In this document: positions 1 to 7,128 of the stretch, one piece after another
Layout of the letters: every line of letters starts with the position of its first letter
Numbering within the stretch: the stretch's first letter is position 1
Translations under genes and position numbers: made by a program
Notes under the pieces: generated by a model
Told to the model about the DNA's origin: nothing
Database searches by the model: none
What the model saw: the letters and a program-made list of their open reading frames with translations, nothing else
NCBI GenBank assembly: GCA_021802185.1
Contig: JAKAAV010000001.1
Location: 1 to 22,303 of the forward strand
DNA from: Chloroflexota bacterium
Lineage (GTDB): Bacteria; Chloroflexota; Limnocylindria; Limnocylindrales; CSP1-4
DNA: 22,303 nt
Direction: 5' to 3'

Positions 1-228
1 CGGGACGGGCACGACGCGGTCGACGGGGGAGGGGCGGCCGGCGAGGAACGCGGCGTGCCAGGCGCGGCCGAGCAGCACCATCTCCGCGTGCGGGTACGCG
101 GCCCGCAGTGCCGCGAGCGCCGGGAGTGCGAACACGAAGTCGCCGAGCGCGTTCGCCCGGAGTACGGCGATCTTCCGGACCCCGGGGAGCACGTCCGGTA
201 GCGCGCCTGGGCGCGCGTCGGCGGGCAC
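1..228 (-). CDS. Glycosyltransferase family 9 (heptosyltransferase-like), N-terminal part
   Basis: Only the first 76 codons are visible; the gene runs off the left edge. The start is a GTG whose complement is 226-228, directly abutting the TGA stop of the SMP-30-like gene (TGAGTG), which indicates translational coupling. After about 18 variable residues the protein reads RKIAVLRANALGDFVFALPA, the first beta-strand and glycine turn typical of GT9 enzymes (ADP-heptose:LPS heptosyltransferase superfamily), then an ALRAAYPHAEMVLLGR helix-strand. GT9 enzymes transfer a sugar from a nucleotide donor in the cytoplasm during surface glycan assembly. Donor and acceptor cannot be told from this part. 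A decayed relative lies at 6097-6368. Confidence in the family is high, in the substrate nil. Confidence 0.82.
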   Translation of the reverse strand, partial: MPADARPGALPDVLPGVRKIAVLRANALGDFVFALPALAALRAAYPHAEMVLLGRAWHAAFLAGRPSPVDRVVPVP

Positions 229-1071
229 TCAGGCGATCTCCGGCCGGCAGAGCGGCACGCCCGTCAACCCGACGTCGCCGACCGCCACGTGCCAGCGGCC
301 GAGGTTCGACGTCACCAGCCTGTCGAGCCGCTCGCCGGCGAATGCCGCGTTCGCGGGTGCGCCAAGCACCTGGGCGTGGGGGTCCTCGACGAGCGTCTCC
401 ACGCGCCCGTCGGGCAGCAGACGGAGGACGCCGTCCGGCCGGTAGCAGGGCAGGAGGATCGAGCCATCGGTCGCCAGCAGGATCCCGTCGAGCGTCGTCG
501 ACGGCACCTCGGCGACGACGGCAGGACCGCCCGCCGATCCGTCCGCCTCGATCGGCACGCGCGTCACCCGCTCGCCGTTCGTCTCGATCACGAGCAGCGC
601 GCGCTCGTCCGCGTCGATGCAGCAGCCGTTCGGCAGCGCGTCGACGCGGTCCGTCCAGATCCGCGCCCGGCCACCGGGCTCCACGCACCAGATCACGCCA
701 TCGCGCCGGCCCCAGTCACCCGAATCGGTCACGTAGAGCGAACCGTCGGGTCCGAACGCCAGCCAGTTCGGCGCGCGCATCCTCCGTCCGTCGTCGCCCG
801 ACGCGTACGTCTCGAGCGACCCCGTCGCCGGGTCGAACCGGACGATCTCGCCCCGGCCGACGTCGCACGCGTAGACGCGGCCTGCGCCGTCGCACGCGAC
901 GCCGAGGACGAACCCGCCCGTCTGCGCGACCGTCTCCACCGAGCCGTCGAGCCCGATCGCGTAGAGCTGGCCCGCCTCCCCGCCCGCGTACACCCGCCCC
1001 CGGACGGGATCCCAGCACACCCCCTCGGGGTGATCCAGGCCGCCGGCGAGCACCGAGAACCGATCGAGCAT
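229..1071 (-). CDS. SMP-30/gluconolactonase/LRE-like beta-propeller protein
   Basis: 280 residues, full length for the SMP-30/gluconolactonase family of six-bladed beta-propellers, which bind a divalent metal and often hydrolyse sugar lactones. Family landmarks are the N-terminal HPEGVCWDP (metal-ligand Glu), blade repeats of the type GRVYACDVGRGEIVRFDPA, APNWLAFGPDGSLYVTDSGD, LPNGCCIDADERALLVIETN (Asn ligand position) and LDGILLATDGSILLPC (Asp ligand position), so the metal site looks intact. There is no signal peptide, so a cytoplasmic location is likely. The ATG at 1069-1071 is preceded by GGAGG (minus strand) at good spacing; the frame stays open further upstream but would overlap the GT4 gene. 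It probably co-transcribes with the adjoining GT9 gene, which suggests a role in sugar or glycan metabolism. The exact lactone is unknown. Confidence 0.85.
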   Translation of the reverse strand: MLDRFSVLAGGLDHPEGVCWDPVRGRVYAGGEAGQLYAIGLDGSVETVAQTGGFVLGVACDGAGRVYACDVGRGEIVRFDPATGSLETYASGDDGRRMRAPNWLAFGPDGSLYVTDSGDWGRRDGVIWCVEPGGRARIWTDRVDALPNGCCIDADERALLVIETNGERVTRVPIEADGSAGGPAVVAEVPSTTLDGILLATDGSILLPCYRPDGVLRLLPDGRVETLVEDPHAQVLGAPANAAFAGERLDRLVTSNLGRWHVAVGDVGLTGVPLCRPEIA

Positions 1072-1132
1072 CGACCCCCTCCGATCCCGCGAGCGGGCGC
1101 CGTCGCGCATGCGCTCGCCAACCGTCGGCCGG

Positions 1133-1248
1133 GGCGACGGTCGCATCGTCGCCCCGGCCAGGCCATCCCGAGTGGCGACCCATCGTCCCTGAGTGACAAT
1201 CCATCGTCGCCCACCGGTCGTCGCCGAGGCGACGACCGCATCGTCGCC
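1133..1248. repeat. Cluster of 21-nt palindromic repeats
   Basis: Inside the 230-bp gap between the GT4 and SMP-30 genes. Two 21-nt elements, 1133-1153 and 1228-1248, match at 19 of 21 positions. Each is an inverted repeat with 7-bp perfect arms (GGCGACG / CGTCGCC) around a 7-nt loop. A third, partly matching unit ends at 1211 and shares the half-site CATCGTCGCC (1202-1211). A fourth, degenerate one lies around 1172-1189. The half-site CATCGTCGCC occurs exactly at 1144, 1202 and 1239. They sit 62 to 177 bp upstream of the SMP-30 start, so they could be operators, or RNA hairpins after the GT4 stop. Function unknown. Confidence 0.7.
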
Positions 1249-1301
1249 GACGCGACGATTCGCCCGCGCTCGCGACCCCCGGCCGCTTCTCGCAGCCGCG
1301 C

Positions 1302-2477
1302 CTACGCCGTCGCCGCCAGCGCGGCCTCGTACGCGTCGAGCGTCCGATCGATCGACAGCGCCGCCAGCGCGCGCCGCCGGATCTCGTCGCGGTCCAGTCC
1401 GCCGACCTCCCCGCACGCCTCTGCCAGCGCCGTCTCGTCGCCGGGATCGACCAGCCGTCCGCCGACGCCGTCGGGCACGATCTCGGGCAGCGCGCCGCGC
1501 CGGTACGCGACCACCGGGCACCCCGCCATCTGTGCCTCCGCCGCCACCAGCCCGAACGGCTCGTCCCAGCAGACCGGCATCAGGACGACCGCGGCGCGTG
1601 CCATGAGCCCGGCGAGGCGCTCGCGCGACACCGGTCCGAGCCACTCGGCGCCACCGAGCAGCGGGACCACGCGCCGTTGGTGGTACTCGCGATCGTAGAC
1701 CTCGCCGGCGAGGACCGGTCGCAGCCCCGCACGCCGCGCGACGCGGAGCGCGACGTCCACCCCCTTCTCCGGCGAGATCCGGGCCGCGATCAGCGCGACG
1801 CGATCGTCGGCGGGCCGCCCCTCCGGATGCGCGGACGGCCGAGTGATTGCTCGACCGGCGGGCTCCGGCCCCGCGATCGCCGCCCCCGCGAGGTCAGGGA
1901 CGCCATTGCGCAGGAGCAGCACGTCGGGGACGCCCGTATCGCACCACTGGCGCCGGCCGTGCTCGGAGACCGCGGCCACTCGCCGGGTCGTGGTCCGGCA
2001 CGCGGCGACGACCGCGGGCACGATCGGTGGCAGGTGGAGGGTGTGGACGGCGGGGAACGGTTCCGCGAGCTCGAACGCCTCGACGTCGAACGCGTGCTGG
2101 CTCACGGCGTCGGGCTGCCAGCGCCGGACGCCCTCGAACACGCGCTCGAACGCGCGGCGCATGCCGTCCGACGATCCGGCCCCGCCCGGACCCCCTGGGC
2201 CAGCCTCCGATCGCGACGCGTCCCGATCACGATCGCTCCGCGGCCTCCCGCCCGCCTGGCCCAGGCCGGGCACGATGAACGCCGACCGGATGTCCTCGTC
2301 GACCTCGACCGCCTCGACATCCACTCCGTCGATCCGCGAGCCGGCCGCGCACCAGACGCGGACGTCGTGACGGCGCGCCGCGAGACCGCGTGCGACGTCG
2401 ACGATCAGCGCGTGGTTGCCGCGCGCCTGGCCCGGCCGGATCGGGGCCACGAGTGGCGCGACCACGGCGATCCGCAC
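1302..2477 (-). CDS. Glycosyltransferase family 4 (GT-B fold)
   Basis: 391 residues, a normal length for a retaining GT4 enzyme. The N-terminal domain opens with MRIAVVAPLVAPIRPGQARG and a glycine-rich acceptor-side loop. The C-terminal nucleotide-sugar domain has LIAARISPEKGVDVALRVAR, the strand GAEWLGPVSRERLAGLMARA, and the diagnostic EPFGLVAAEAQMAGCPVVAY (EX7E) followed by GALPEIVPDGVGG. A low-complexity Asp/Arg/Gly-rich insert lies around residues 78-105. The GTG start (2475-2477) follows the folE stop by 7 bp with GAGG upstream, so it is probably translated from the folE message. It likely adds a hexose to a glycan or small molecule; the acceptor is unknown. The 7-bp link to folE is odd for a surface-polysaccharide enzyme and might point to a glycosylated pterin, but that is speculation. 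Confidence 0.88.
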   Translation of the reverse strand: MRIAVVAPLVAPIRPGQARGNHALIVDVARGLAARRHDVRVWCAAGSRIDGVDVEAVEVDEDIRSAFIVPGLGQAGGRPRSDRDRDASRSEAGPGGPGGAGSSDGMRRAFERVFEGVRRWQPDAVSQHAFDVEAFELAEPFPAVHTLHLPPIVPAVVAACRTTTRRVAAVSEHGRRQWCDTGVPDVLLLRNGVPDLAGAAIAGPEPAGRAITRPSAHPEGRPADDRVALIAARISPEKGVDVALRVARRAGLRPVLAGEVYDREYHQRRVVPLLGGAEWLGPVSRERLAGLMARAAVVLMPVCWDEPFGLVAAEAQMAGCPVVAYRRGALPEIVPDGVGGRLVDPGDETALAEACGEVGGLDRDEIRRRALAALSIDRTLDAYEAALAATA

Positions 2478-2484
2478 GGACGCC

Positions 2485-3192
2485 TCAGCGCGGCGGCTGG
2501 TGCTCGGCGAGCGCGAGCTGCGCGAGGAACTCCGACCGCAGCCGCTCGTCCAGCTCGTACGCCCCGCGCCATGTCAGCGTCCGCGTCACGGCCTCGGCCT
2601 CGGACACCCCGCGCATCCGGGTGCACATGTGGGCTGCCGCGATCGACACCGCCGCGCCGCGCGCGCCGCTGGCCTCCACGACCGCGTCGGCGACCTGCTG
2701 CCCGACGCGCTCCTGGACGGTGAAGCGGGCGGCGAAGAGCCGGACGAGCCGTGTCAGCTTCGAGATGCCGAGGATCCGGTCCTCGGGGACGTACCCGACC
2801 CATGCGTCGCCGACGAACGGCAGCGCATGGTGCTCGCAGAGGGCATGCAGCCGGATCGGCCCTTCCACGACCTGGTCCCGGCTCGCCGGCTCCCGCCGGT
2901 GCCGCTCCGTCGGGAACACCGTGACCGCCTTCGGGTCGCCCTCGTAGCCGCGCGTCGCGTCCGCGAGCGCGGACAGGAAGCGCTGCGGCGTCCTGCGCGT
3001 GCCGGGCGTGTCGAGTGGCATCCCGAGCGATTCGAGGATCTCCGCGATCCAGCGCTCGTACCGGGCGCGCTGCTCGTCGGTGAGGGTCCGGGGCCGGGCA
3101 GCCTGCCACCCCGGCACGAAGTCGCGCGGCCCGCGCCCGCCGCGGATCAGGTCGAGGCGCGAACCACGTTCGTCGTCGCGTGCGTCCTGCAT
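2485..3192 (-). CDS. folE: GTP cyclohydrolase I (FolE)
   Basis: 235 residues. It converts GTP to 7,8-dihydroneopterin triphosphate, the first step of tetrahydrofolate/pterin synthesis and a source for queuosine precursors, in the cytoplasm as a homodecamer. The catalytic core is unmistakable: LHALCEHHALPFVGDAWVGY, then ILGISKLTRLVRLFAARFTV, QERVGQQVADAV and HMCTRMRGV. The zinc ligands are Cys119, His122 and Cys190, with the same spacings as Cys110, His113 and Cys181 of the E. coli enzyme. The N-terminus is a hydrophilic extension of about 40 residues. ATG start at 3190-3192 without a clear ribosome site. It leads a minus-strand set with the GT4 gene 7 bp downstream. Confidence 0.95.
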   Translation of the reverse strand: MQDARDDERGSRLDLIRGGRGPRDFVPGWQAARPRTLTDEQRARYERWIAEILESLGMPLDTPGTRRTPQRFLSALADATRGYEGDPKAVTVFPTERHRREPASRDQVVEGPIRLHALCEHHALPFVGDAWVGYVPEDRILGISKLTRLVRLFAARFTVQERVGQQVADAVVEASGARGAAVSIAAAHMCTRMRGVSEAEAVTRTLTWRGAYELDERLRSEFLAQLALAEHQPPR

Positions 3193-3541
3193 CCGACCAT
3201 GCTCGCGTCCCAGGGGCGAGCCCCGCGCCCGCGGCGGGCGGTGCGCCGTTGCAGCGGCCTTGCCTGGAAGCTGGAAAGGCGCCCGCGGAGGCGAAGCCGG
3301 ACGCCCCTGCTCGCGCGATCCGGACGGCGCCGGAGCGCGTCTTGCACGCCCGTTTCAGGTGGAACGCATTCCGTCGCGCGGGACGAGCTGCCACGACGCT
3401 GCAAGGCCAAGCCCGCGACGTCGTCCCACGGCTTTGGGGGCACCGGGGCGACGCTCGGTGCATGGCACACCAGCGAGCGGGGGACGCACCGAGGGTGCCC
3501 TCCAGCGGGGCGTCGGGCGCGGACGCAGATCGGCCGGCGCA
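3193..3541. other. Divergent intergenic region, folE / VKOR-SDR
   Basis: 349 bp without a supported gene. Two adjacent perfect short inverted repeats lie just upstream of folE: GGGGC-ga-GCCCC at 3213-3224 and CGCCCG-cgg-CGGGCG at 3226-3240, either of which could fold in the folE leader RNA. I see no convincing -35/-10 pair in this GC-rich stretch. The promoters of both divergent genes should lie here. The upstream in-frame extension of the VKOR-SDR gene into this region has no family similarity that I can recognise. Confidence 0.5.
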
Positions 3542-5437
3542 GTGAGCGCTGCGGCGTTCGGCACGCGCGGCAACCCGTCACGCTGGCCCCGCCGGCTCCC
3601 CGAAGCGGCACTCGCCGTGCTCGGCGCCGTCGTGGCCGGCTATCTGGCCGCGTACCAGCTCGGCGTCGTCGCCGCCGTCTGGGATCCGTTCTTCGGGTCG
3701 GCCTCGTCGGCGAGCGTCGTCGAGTCGTCGCTCTCGCGTGTGCTGCCCGTCCCGGACGCGGTGCTCGGCACGCTGGCGTACCTCGTCGAGGCGGCGCTCG
3801 TGCTCTCGGGCCGGCCGGACCGCTGGATCTCGCAGTCGTGGCGGGTGGTCGCGTTCGGAGTCGTCGTCGCCGGGCTCGGCGTGACCGCGATCGGCCTCGT
3901 GCTGATCCAGGCGCTCGTCGTCCACGCGTGGTGCTCGCTGTGCCTGACGTCCGCGGCGATCTCGCTCGTGATGGCGGGATCGGCGGTGGAGGAGGTGCGG
4001 GCCGCGGTCGAGGTGCTGGCCGCGCGCCACGAGCGTTCGCGGCACGCGGTGGTCGTGTCGGGACGGCGCGACAACACGCTCGCATCCCCGCCGCCGGGGA
4101 CCGTGCCCTCGCTCGCGGGGTCCGTGCTCGACGCGTTCCGGAGCAGCGACGCGCATGACGCGACGAGCGACCCAGGCCGCGACGTCCCCGGCGGGACGGG
4201 CCCGGCCAGCGGCGGTGGTGGCTCGGCCGTCAGCGGGACGGGCAGCGGTGCAGGCAGCAGTGGACAGGAGCCGGCGGGCGATTCGAGCCCGGGACACGAG
4301 GTGACGCAGGACATGACGTACGACACACACAGGACGCAGGGAACGACGGAGACCGCGACCGACGGGCACGGCTCCGCCACCGGGGTCGCGACCGAGACCC
4401 GGGAGGTGTTCGCGCGACAGGGCAACGGGACTCCCCGCCGGGTCGTCGTGGTGAGCGGGGGGTCGGCGGGCGTCGGGCGCGCGACCGCGATCGCCTTCGC
4501 GAAGGACGGCTGCGACGTGGCCATCCTCGCGCGCGGCGAGGACGGGCTCGACGGGGCACGTCGCGATGTCGAGGCGCAGGGGGCCCGTGCGCTTCCCATC
4601 CGGTGCGACGTCGCCGACGCCGACGCCGTCGAACGCGCGGCGGAGCAGGTCGAGCAGCAGCTCGGGCCGATCGACGTGTGGGTGAACGTCGCGATGGTGT
4701 CGGTGTTCTCGCCCGCCAAGGAGATGAAGCCCGAGGAGTACCGCCGCGTCACGGAGGTCACGTACCTCGGCCAGGTCTACGGCACGCTCGCCGCGCTCAA
4801 GCGGATGCTGCCGCGCGACCACGGCCGGATCATCCAGGTCGGGTCTGCGCTCGCCTACCGCGGCATTCCGCTCCAGTCGGCGTACTGCGGCGCGAAGCAC
4901 GCGATCCAGGGCTTCACCGAATCCGTCCGGTGCGAGCTCATTCACGATGGCAGCAGCGTGAAGATCAGCATGGCGCAGCTGCCGGCCGTGAACACGCCGC
5001 AGTTCGACTGGGTGAAGAGCCGCCTGCCGCACCGCGCCCAGCCCGTGCCGCCGATCTTCCAGCCGGATCTGATCGCGAATGCGCTCGTCTGGCTCTCCCA
5101 CAACTACCGCCGCGAGCTGAACATCGGCGCGTCGACCGACCTGGCGATCTACGCGAACCGCATCGTGCCCGGCTGGCTCGACTACTACCTGGGATGGACC
5201 GGATACGACTCGCAGCAGACGGGCGAGCCTCGCGACCCGGATCGTCCGGACAATCTGTGGGAACCGGTCGACGGCATGGGCGGTGGCGACCACGGCGCAC
5301 ACGGTCGCTTCGACGATCGGGCGAGCTATCAGAGCCGGCAGCTGTGGGCCGCCACGCACCGGAACGTGCTCGTGGGCGGTATCGCCGCCGCGGCCTTCGG
5401 CATGTTCGCGCTGACGCGGACGATGCTGTCCAGATGA
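3542..5437 (+). CDS. Fusion: VKOR-family membrane domain + short-chain dehydrogenase + C-terminal TM
   Basis: One uninterrupted frame of 631 residues from GTG 3542. Residues 1-160 form a VKOR (vitamin K epoxide reductase) family domain with four hydrophobic segments (e.g. AVLGAVVAGYLAAYQLGVVA, VVVAGLGVTAIGLVLIQALV) and the redox motif WCSLC (Cys131, Cys134). The loop cysteines of typical VKORs are absent (DPFFGSASSASVVESS). Residues about 170-298 are a Gly/Ser/Thr-rich hydrophilic linker. Residues 299-555 are a classical SDR: SGGSAGVG (305-312) for NAD(P), catalytic Ser435, Tyr448 and Lys452 with standard spacing. A conserved-looking tail (LDYYLGWTGYDSQQTGEP) and a last hydrophobic helix (residues ~608-627) follow. 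It may couple quinone or thiol redox to an NAD(P)-linked oxidation at the membrane. The start is uncertain: no clear ribosome site, and upstream in-frame GTGs exist. An internal ATG (4313) could give a separate SDR product. Stop overlaps a possible ATG of the next gene. Confidence 0.8.
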   Translation: MSAAAFGTRGNPSRWPRRLPEAALAVLGAVVAGYLAAYQLGVVAAVWDPFFGSASSASVVESSLSRVLPVPDAVLGTLAYLVEAALVLSGRPDRWISQSWRVVAFGVVVAGLGVTAIGLVLIQALVVHAWCSLCLTSAAISLVMAGSAVEEVRAAVEVLAARHERSRHAVVVSGRRDNTLASPPPGTVPSLAGSVLDAFRSSDAHDATSDPGRDVPGGTGPASGGGGSAVSGTGSGAGSSGQEPAGDSSPGHEVTQDMTYDTHRTQGTTETATDGHGSATGVATETREVFARQGNGTPRRVVVVSGGSAGVGRATAIAFAKDGCDVAILARGEDGLDGARRDVEAQGARALPIRCDVADADAVERAAEQVEQQLGPIDVWVNVAMVSVFSPAKEMKPEEYRRVTEVTYLGQVYGTLAALKRMLPRDHGRIIQVGSALAYRGIPLQSAYCGAKHAIQGFTESVRCELIHDGSSVKISMAQLPAVNTPQFDWVKSRLPHRAQPVPPIFQPDLIANALVWLSHNYRRELNIGASTDLAIYANRIVPGWLDYYLGWTGYDSQQTGEPRDPDRPDNLWEPVDGMGGGDHGAHGRFDDRASYQSRQLWAATHRNVLVGGIAAAAFGMFALTRTMLSR

Positions 5438-5440
5438 ATC

Positions 5441-5446
5441 GGGAGG
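5441..5446 (+). promoter_or_regulatory. Ribosome binding site deciding the BON-protein start
   Basis: GGGAGG lies 8 nt before ATG 5455. An ATG at 5434 overlapping the preceding stop (ATGA) is also in frame but has no such site, so 5455 is preferred. Confidence 0.6.
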
Positions 5447-5454
5447 TCAGTCCG

Positions 5455-6084
5455 ATGGGAACGCTGATCCGAACGGGAGGCGCGGCGCGCTCGGCGCAGG
5501 GGTGGTCGGAGAACGTGCGCGACATGCTCGCCGAGCGAGGTTCCCGAGCCCGGGATGCGATCGGTGGCCTGCGGTCCGCGCCCCCGGCGCGAGTCTCGAA
5601 CGGCCCGAGTGCCGTCGCGATGCTGCTGGCCGGTCTCCTCGGCGCCGCGCTCGGCGCGCTGCTCATGTACCTGCTCGACCTCGAGCGGGGCGCGCACCGC
5701 CGGAACGCGCTCGCGCAGCAGGCCGGTGTCGCCCTCCGCTCCGGGCGCGAGGGCGCGGCCGAGCGGTCGAAGGACGTCGCGCAGCGAATGCGGGGCATCC
5801 GGATCGAGACCATCCGGCGGGTCGAGACGACCGGGGGCGAGGAATCCGCGCCGGACTCGGTGGTCGCGGAGCGCATCCGCGCCGAGCTCGGGCACAGCGT
5901 GCGCCACGCCGGGGCGATCGAGGTCGACGTGATCGACGGGCGGGCGATCCTCCGCGGACCCGTGCTGCGCGACGAGCTGTCGTCGGTGCTCGCGACGGCG
6001 CGCGGCGTGGACGGCGTCCGGGACGTCGAGTCCGAGCTCGAGATCCACGAGGCTCCGGGGGCGGTCCCCGCGCTCCAGGACTGA
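5455..6084 (+). CDS. BON-domain protein with a single membrane anchor
   Basis: 209 residues. A hydrophilic N-terminus is followed by one transmembrane helix (AVAMLLAGLLGAALGALLMY), then LLDLERGAHRRN, a variant of the YLLDPERGxRRR motif found after the membrane helix of many small BON proteins. The C-terminal ~65 residues form a BON domain (SVVAERIRAELGHSVRHAGA, then AIEVDVIDGRAILRGPV and VDGVRDVESELEIHE). BON domains are thought to bind phospholipid or other hydrophobic surfaces and occur in envelope-stress proteins. The gene follows the VKOR-SDR gene within 20 bp and is probably co-transcribed, which puts both at the membrane. No enzymatic residues are expected. Function beyond envelope association is not known. 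Confidence 0.82.
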   Translation: MGTLIRTGGAARSAQGWSENVRDMLAERGSRARDAIGGLRSAPPARVSNGPSAVAMLLAGLLGAALGALLMYLLDLERGAHRRNALAQQAGVALRSGREGAAERSKDVAQRMRGIRIETIRRVETTGGEESAPDSVVAERIRAELGHSVRHAGAIEVDVIDGRAILRGPVLRDELSSVLATARGVDGVRDVESELEIHEAPGAVPALQD

Positions 6085-6096
6085 CGGCCGGAGGCA

Positions 6097-6368
6097 ATGG
6101 AGGCCGCCGATCAGCTTCAGCAGCGGGATTCCGTCGCCGCGCGCGCCGCGTCGGGGTCGGCCTGACCGGGCCCATCCGCTCGGTCACGGTCGTCCGCGCC
6201 AACAACATCGGCGACTTCGTCGCCGCGAAGCCGGCATACCGCGCGCTGCGTGCGGCGCTGCCCCGCGCCCGGATCGACCTGATCGGGCTGCCCCGCTGCC
6301 GGCCGCTCGCGGAGTGGCTCCCGGGGTACATCGTCGGGCCTTCGCATCGCGCTGCAACGGCCGCGTGA
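6097..6368 (+). pseudogene. Truncated GT9 glycosyltransferase remnant
   Basis: From about 6168 the frame reads GPIRSVTVVRANNIGDFVAA, then KPAYRALRAALPRARIDLIG and RPLAEWLPGYI, the first ~55 residues of a GT9 enzyme, clearly related to the gene at the left edge (both have VxRANxxGDF and the ALRAA-P helix). After WLPGYI the similarity stops and the frame ends at TGA 6366-6368. The remaining ~280 residues of a GT9 enzyme are absent. No ATG, GTG or TTG start is in frame nearby. An ATG at 6097 opens a 22-codon frame (MEAADQLQQRDSVAARAASG) in a different phase that stops at 6165, which looks like a frameshifted original N-terminus. So this is a 5'-frameshifted, 3'-deleted gene. Confidence 0.65.
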
Positions 6369-6490
6369 CGTTCGTCACGGAGGCTCGACGGCGCACGGCG
6401 AGCATCGCAGCACGCGTCGCGGACGGGCGGCGGGGCCCGCCGGCCCGAACGCTGCAGCGGCGCTCGGATCACAGGGAAGGAGTGCACGTG

Positions 6491-6685
6491 ATGGCGCGAG
6501 ACGATCAGGCAGGAAACGCGGACCCCGAAGAGTTCAAGAACATGCCGGGAAACCGGACGCCCGGGGCGCCGAACCGCGACGAGAGCCGCGCCGAGCACGA
6601 ACGCGAGCACGGACGCGAGCACGAGGGCTCGCGCGACGAGCGCGGGCACGGGCAGGATCGCGAGCGGCGGGAGGGGCGGTCGTGA
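6491..6685 (+). CDS. Small, highly charged hypothetical protein
   Basis: 64 residues, very rich in Glu, Arg, His and Asp, with repeated EHExEHGREHEG-type stretches and no hydrophobic core; likely intrinsically disordered. The ATG at 6491 has an excellent ribosome site (AAGGAG, 6477-6482) 8 nt upstream. Its TGA overlaps the GTG start of the next gene (GTGA, 6682-6685), so the two form a coupled pair. The opening resembles small stress or sporulation-type disordered proteins only in composition. I do not recognise a family. Confidence 0.6.
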   Translation: MARDDQAGNADPEEFKNMPGNRTPGAPNRDESRAEHEREHGREHEGSRDERGHGQDRERREGRS

Positions 6686-7026
6686 CGGCTCGGGAGCAGT
6701 TCCCCGACGCGCGCCCCGTCGAAGCCCCGGACGCGGTGACGCTCCCGACCGACGAGCTGCTCCGGAACGACGCCTCGTGCACGATCCCGTGGCGGGCCGA
6801 TGGCTTCGAGGCGATCTCGGTCTACGTCGACCCCGCGATCTGGGACCGCGCCGACGAGATCTGCGAGGTCGCGACGGTCTGGTCGGGAGCGCACGAGGAC
6901 ATCGACGGGCTGTGCCGCGACGTCATGGCGTACGCCGACGAGGAGCGCCTGAGCGCGTCGATCTACACGGATCTGCGCGACGAGCTGTCCGAGGGCGTCG
7001 TCGCGATCGCGTTCACGGTGGGCTGA
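6682..7026 (+). CDS. Hypothetical protein, 114 residues
   Basis: GTG start overlapping the previous stop by 4 bp, with GGGAGGGG (6669-6676) as ribosome site. The protein is acidic and soluble: TLPTDELLRNDASCTIPWRA, then EAISVYVDPAIWDRADEICE, WSGAHEDIDGLCRDVMAYAD and DLRDELSEGVVAIAFTVG. It has three cysteines, no membrane segment and no signal peptide. I cannot assign it to a family. Translational coupling to the disordered 64-residue protein suggests they act together. Confidence 0.65.
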   Translation: MTAREQFPDARPVEAPDAVTLPTDELLRNDASCTIPWRADGFEAISVYVDPAIWDRADEICEVATVWSGAHEDIDGLCRDVMAYADEERLSASIYTDLRDELSEGVVAIAFTVG

Positions 7027-7128
7027 CGCATCCGAGGGCGCCGCGGCGTCGCGACGATGGCCGCCGGCACGTCAGCGACGGTCGCTCGCGAGGCTCTCCT
7101 GCCAAGGCGGTCGACGTACGATCCGGAC

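Noticed and set aside
1072..1644. Extended SMP-30 reading frame upstream of 1071
   Set aside because: The frame is open only because of high GC; it runs over the repeat cluster and antiparallel-phase GT4 codons, and ATG 1071 has a good ribosome site.
2999..3541. Upstream extension of the VKOR-SDR frame to position 2999
   Set aside because: It overlaps the folE gene on the other strand and the added residues are Arg/Ser/Pro-rich without any VKOR similarity.
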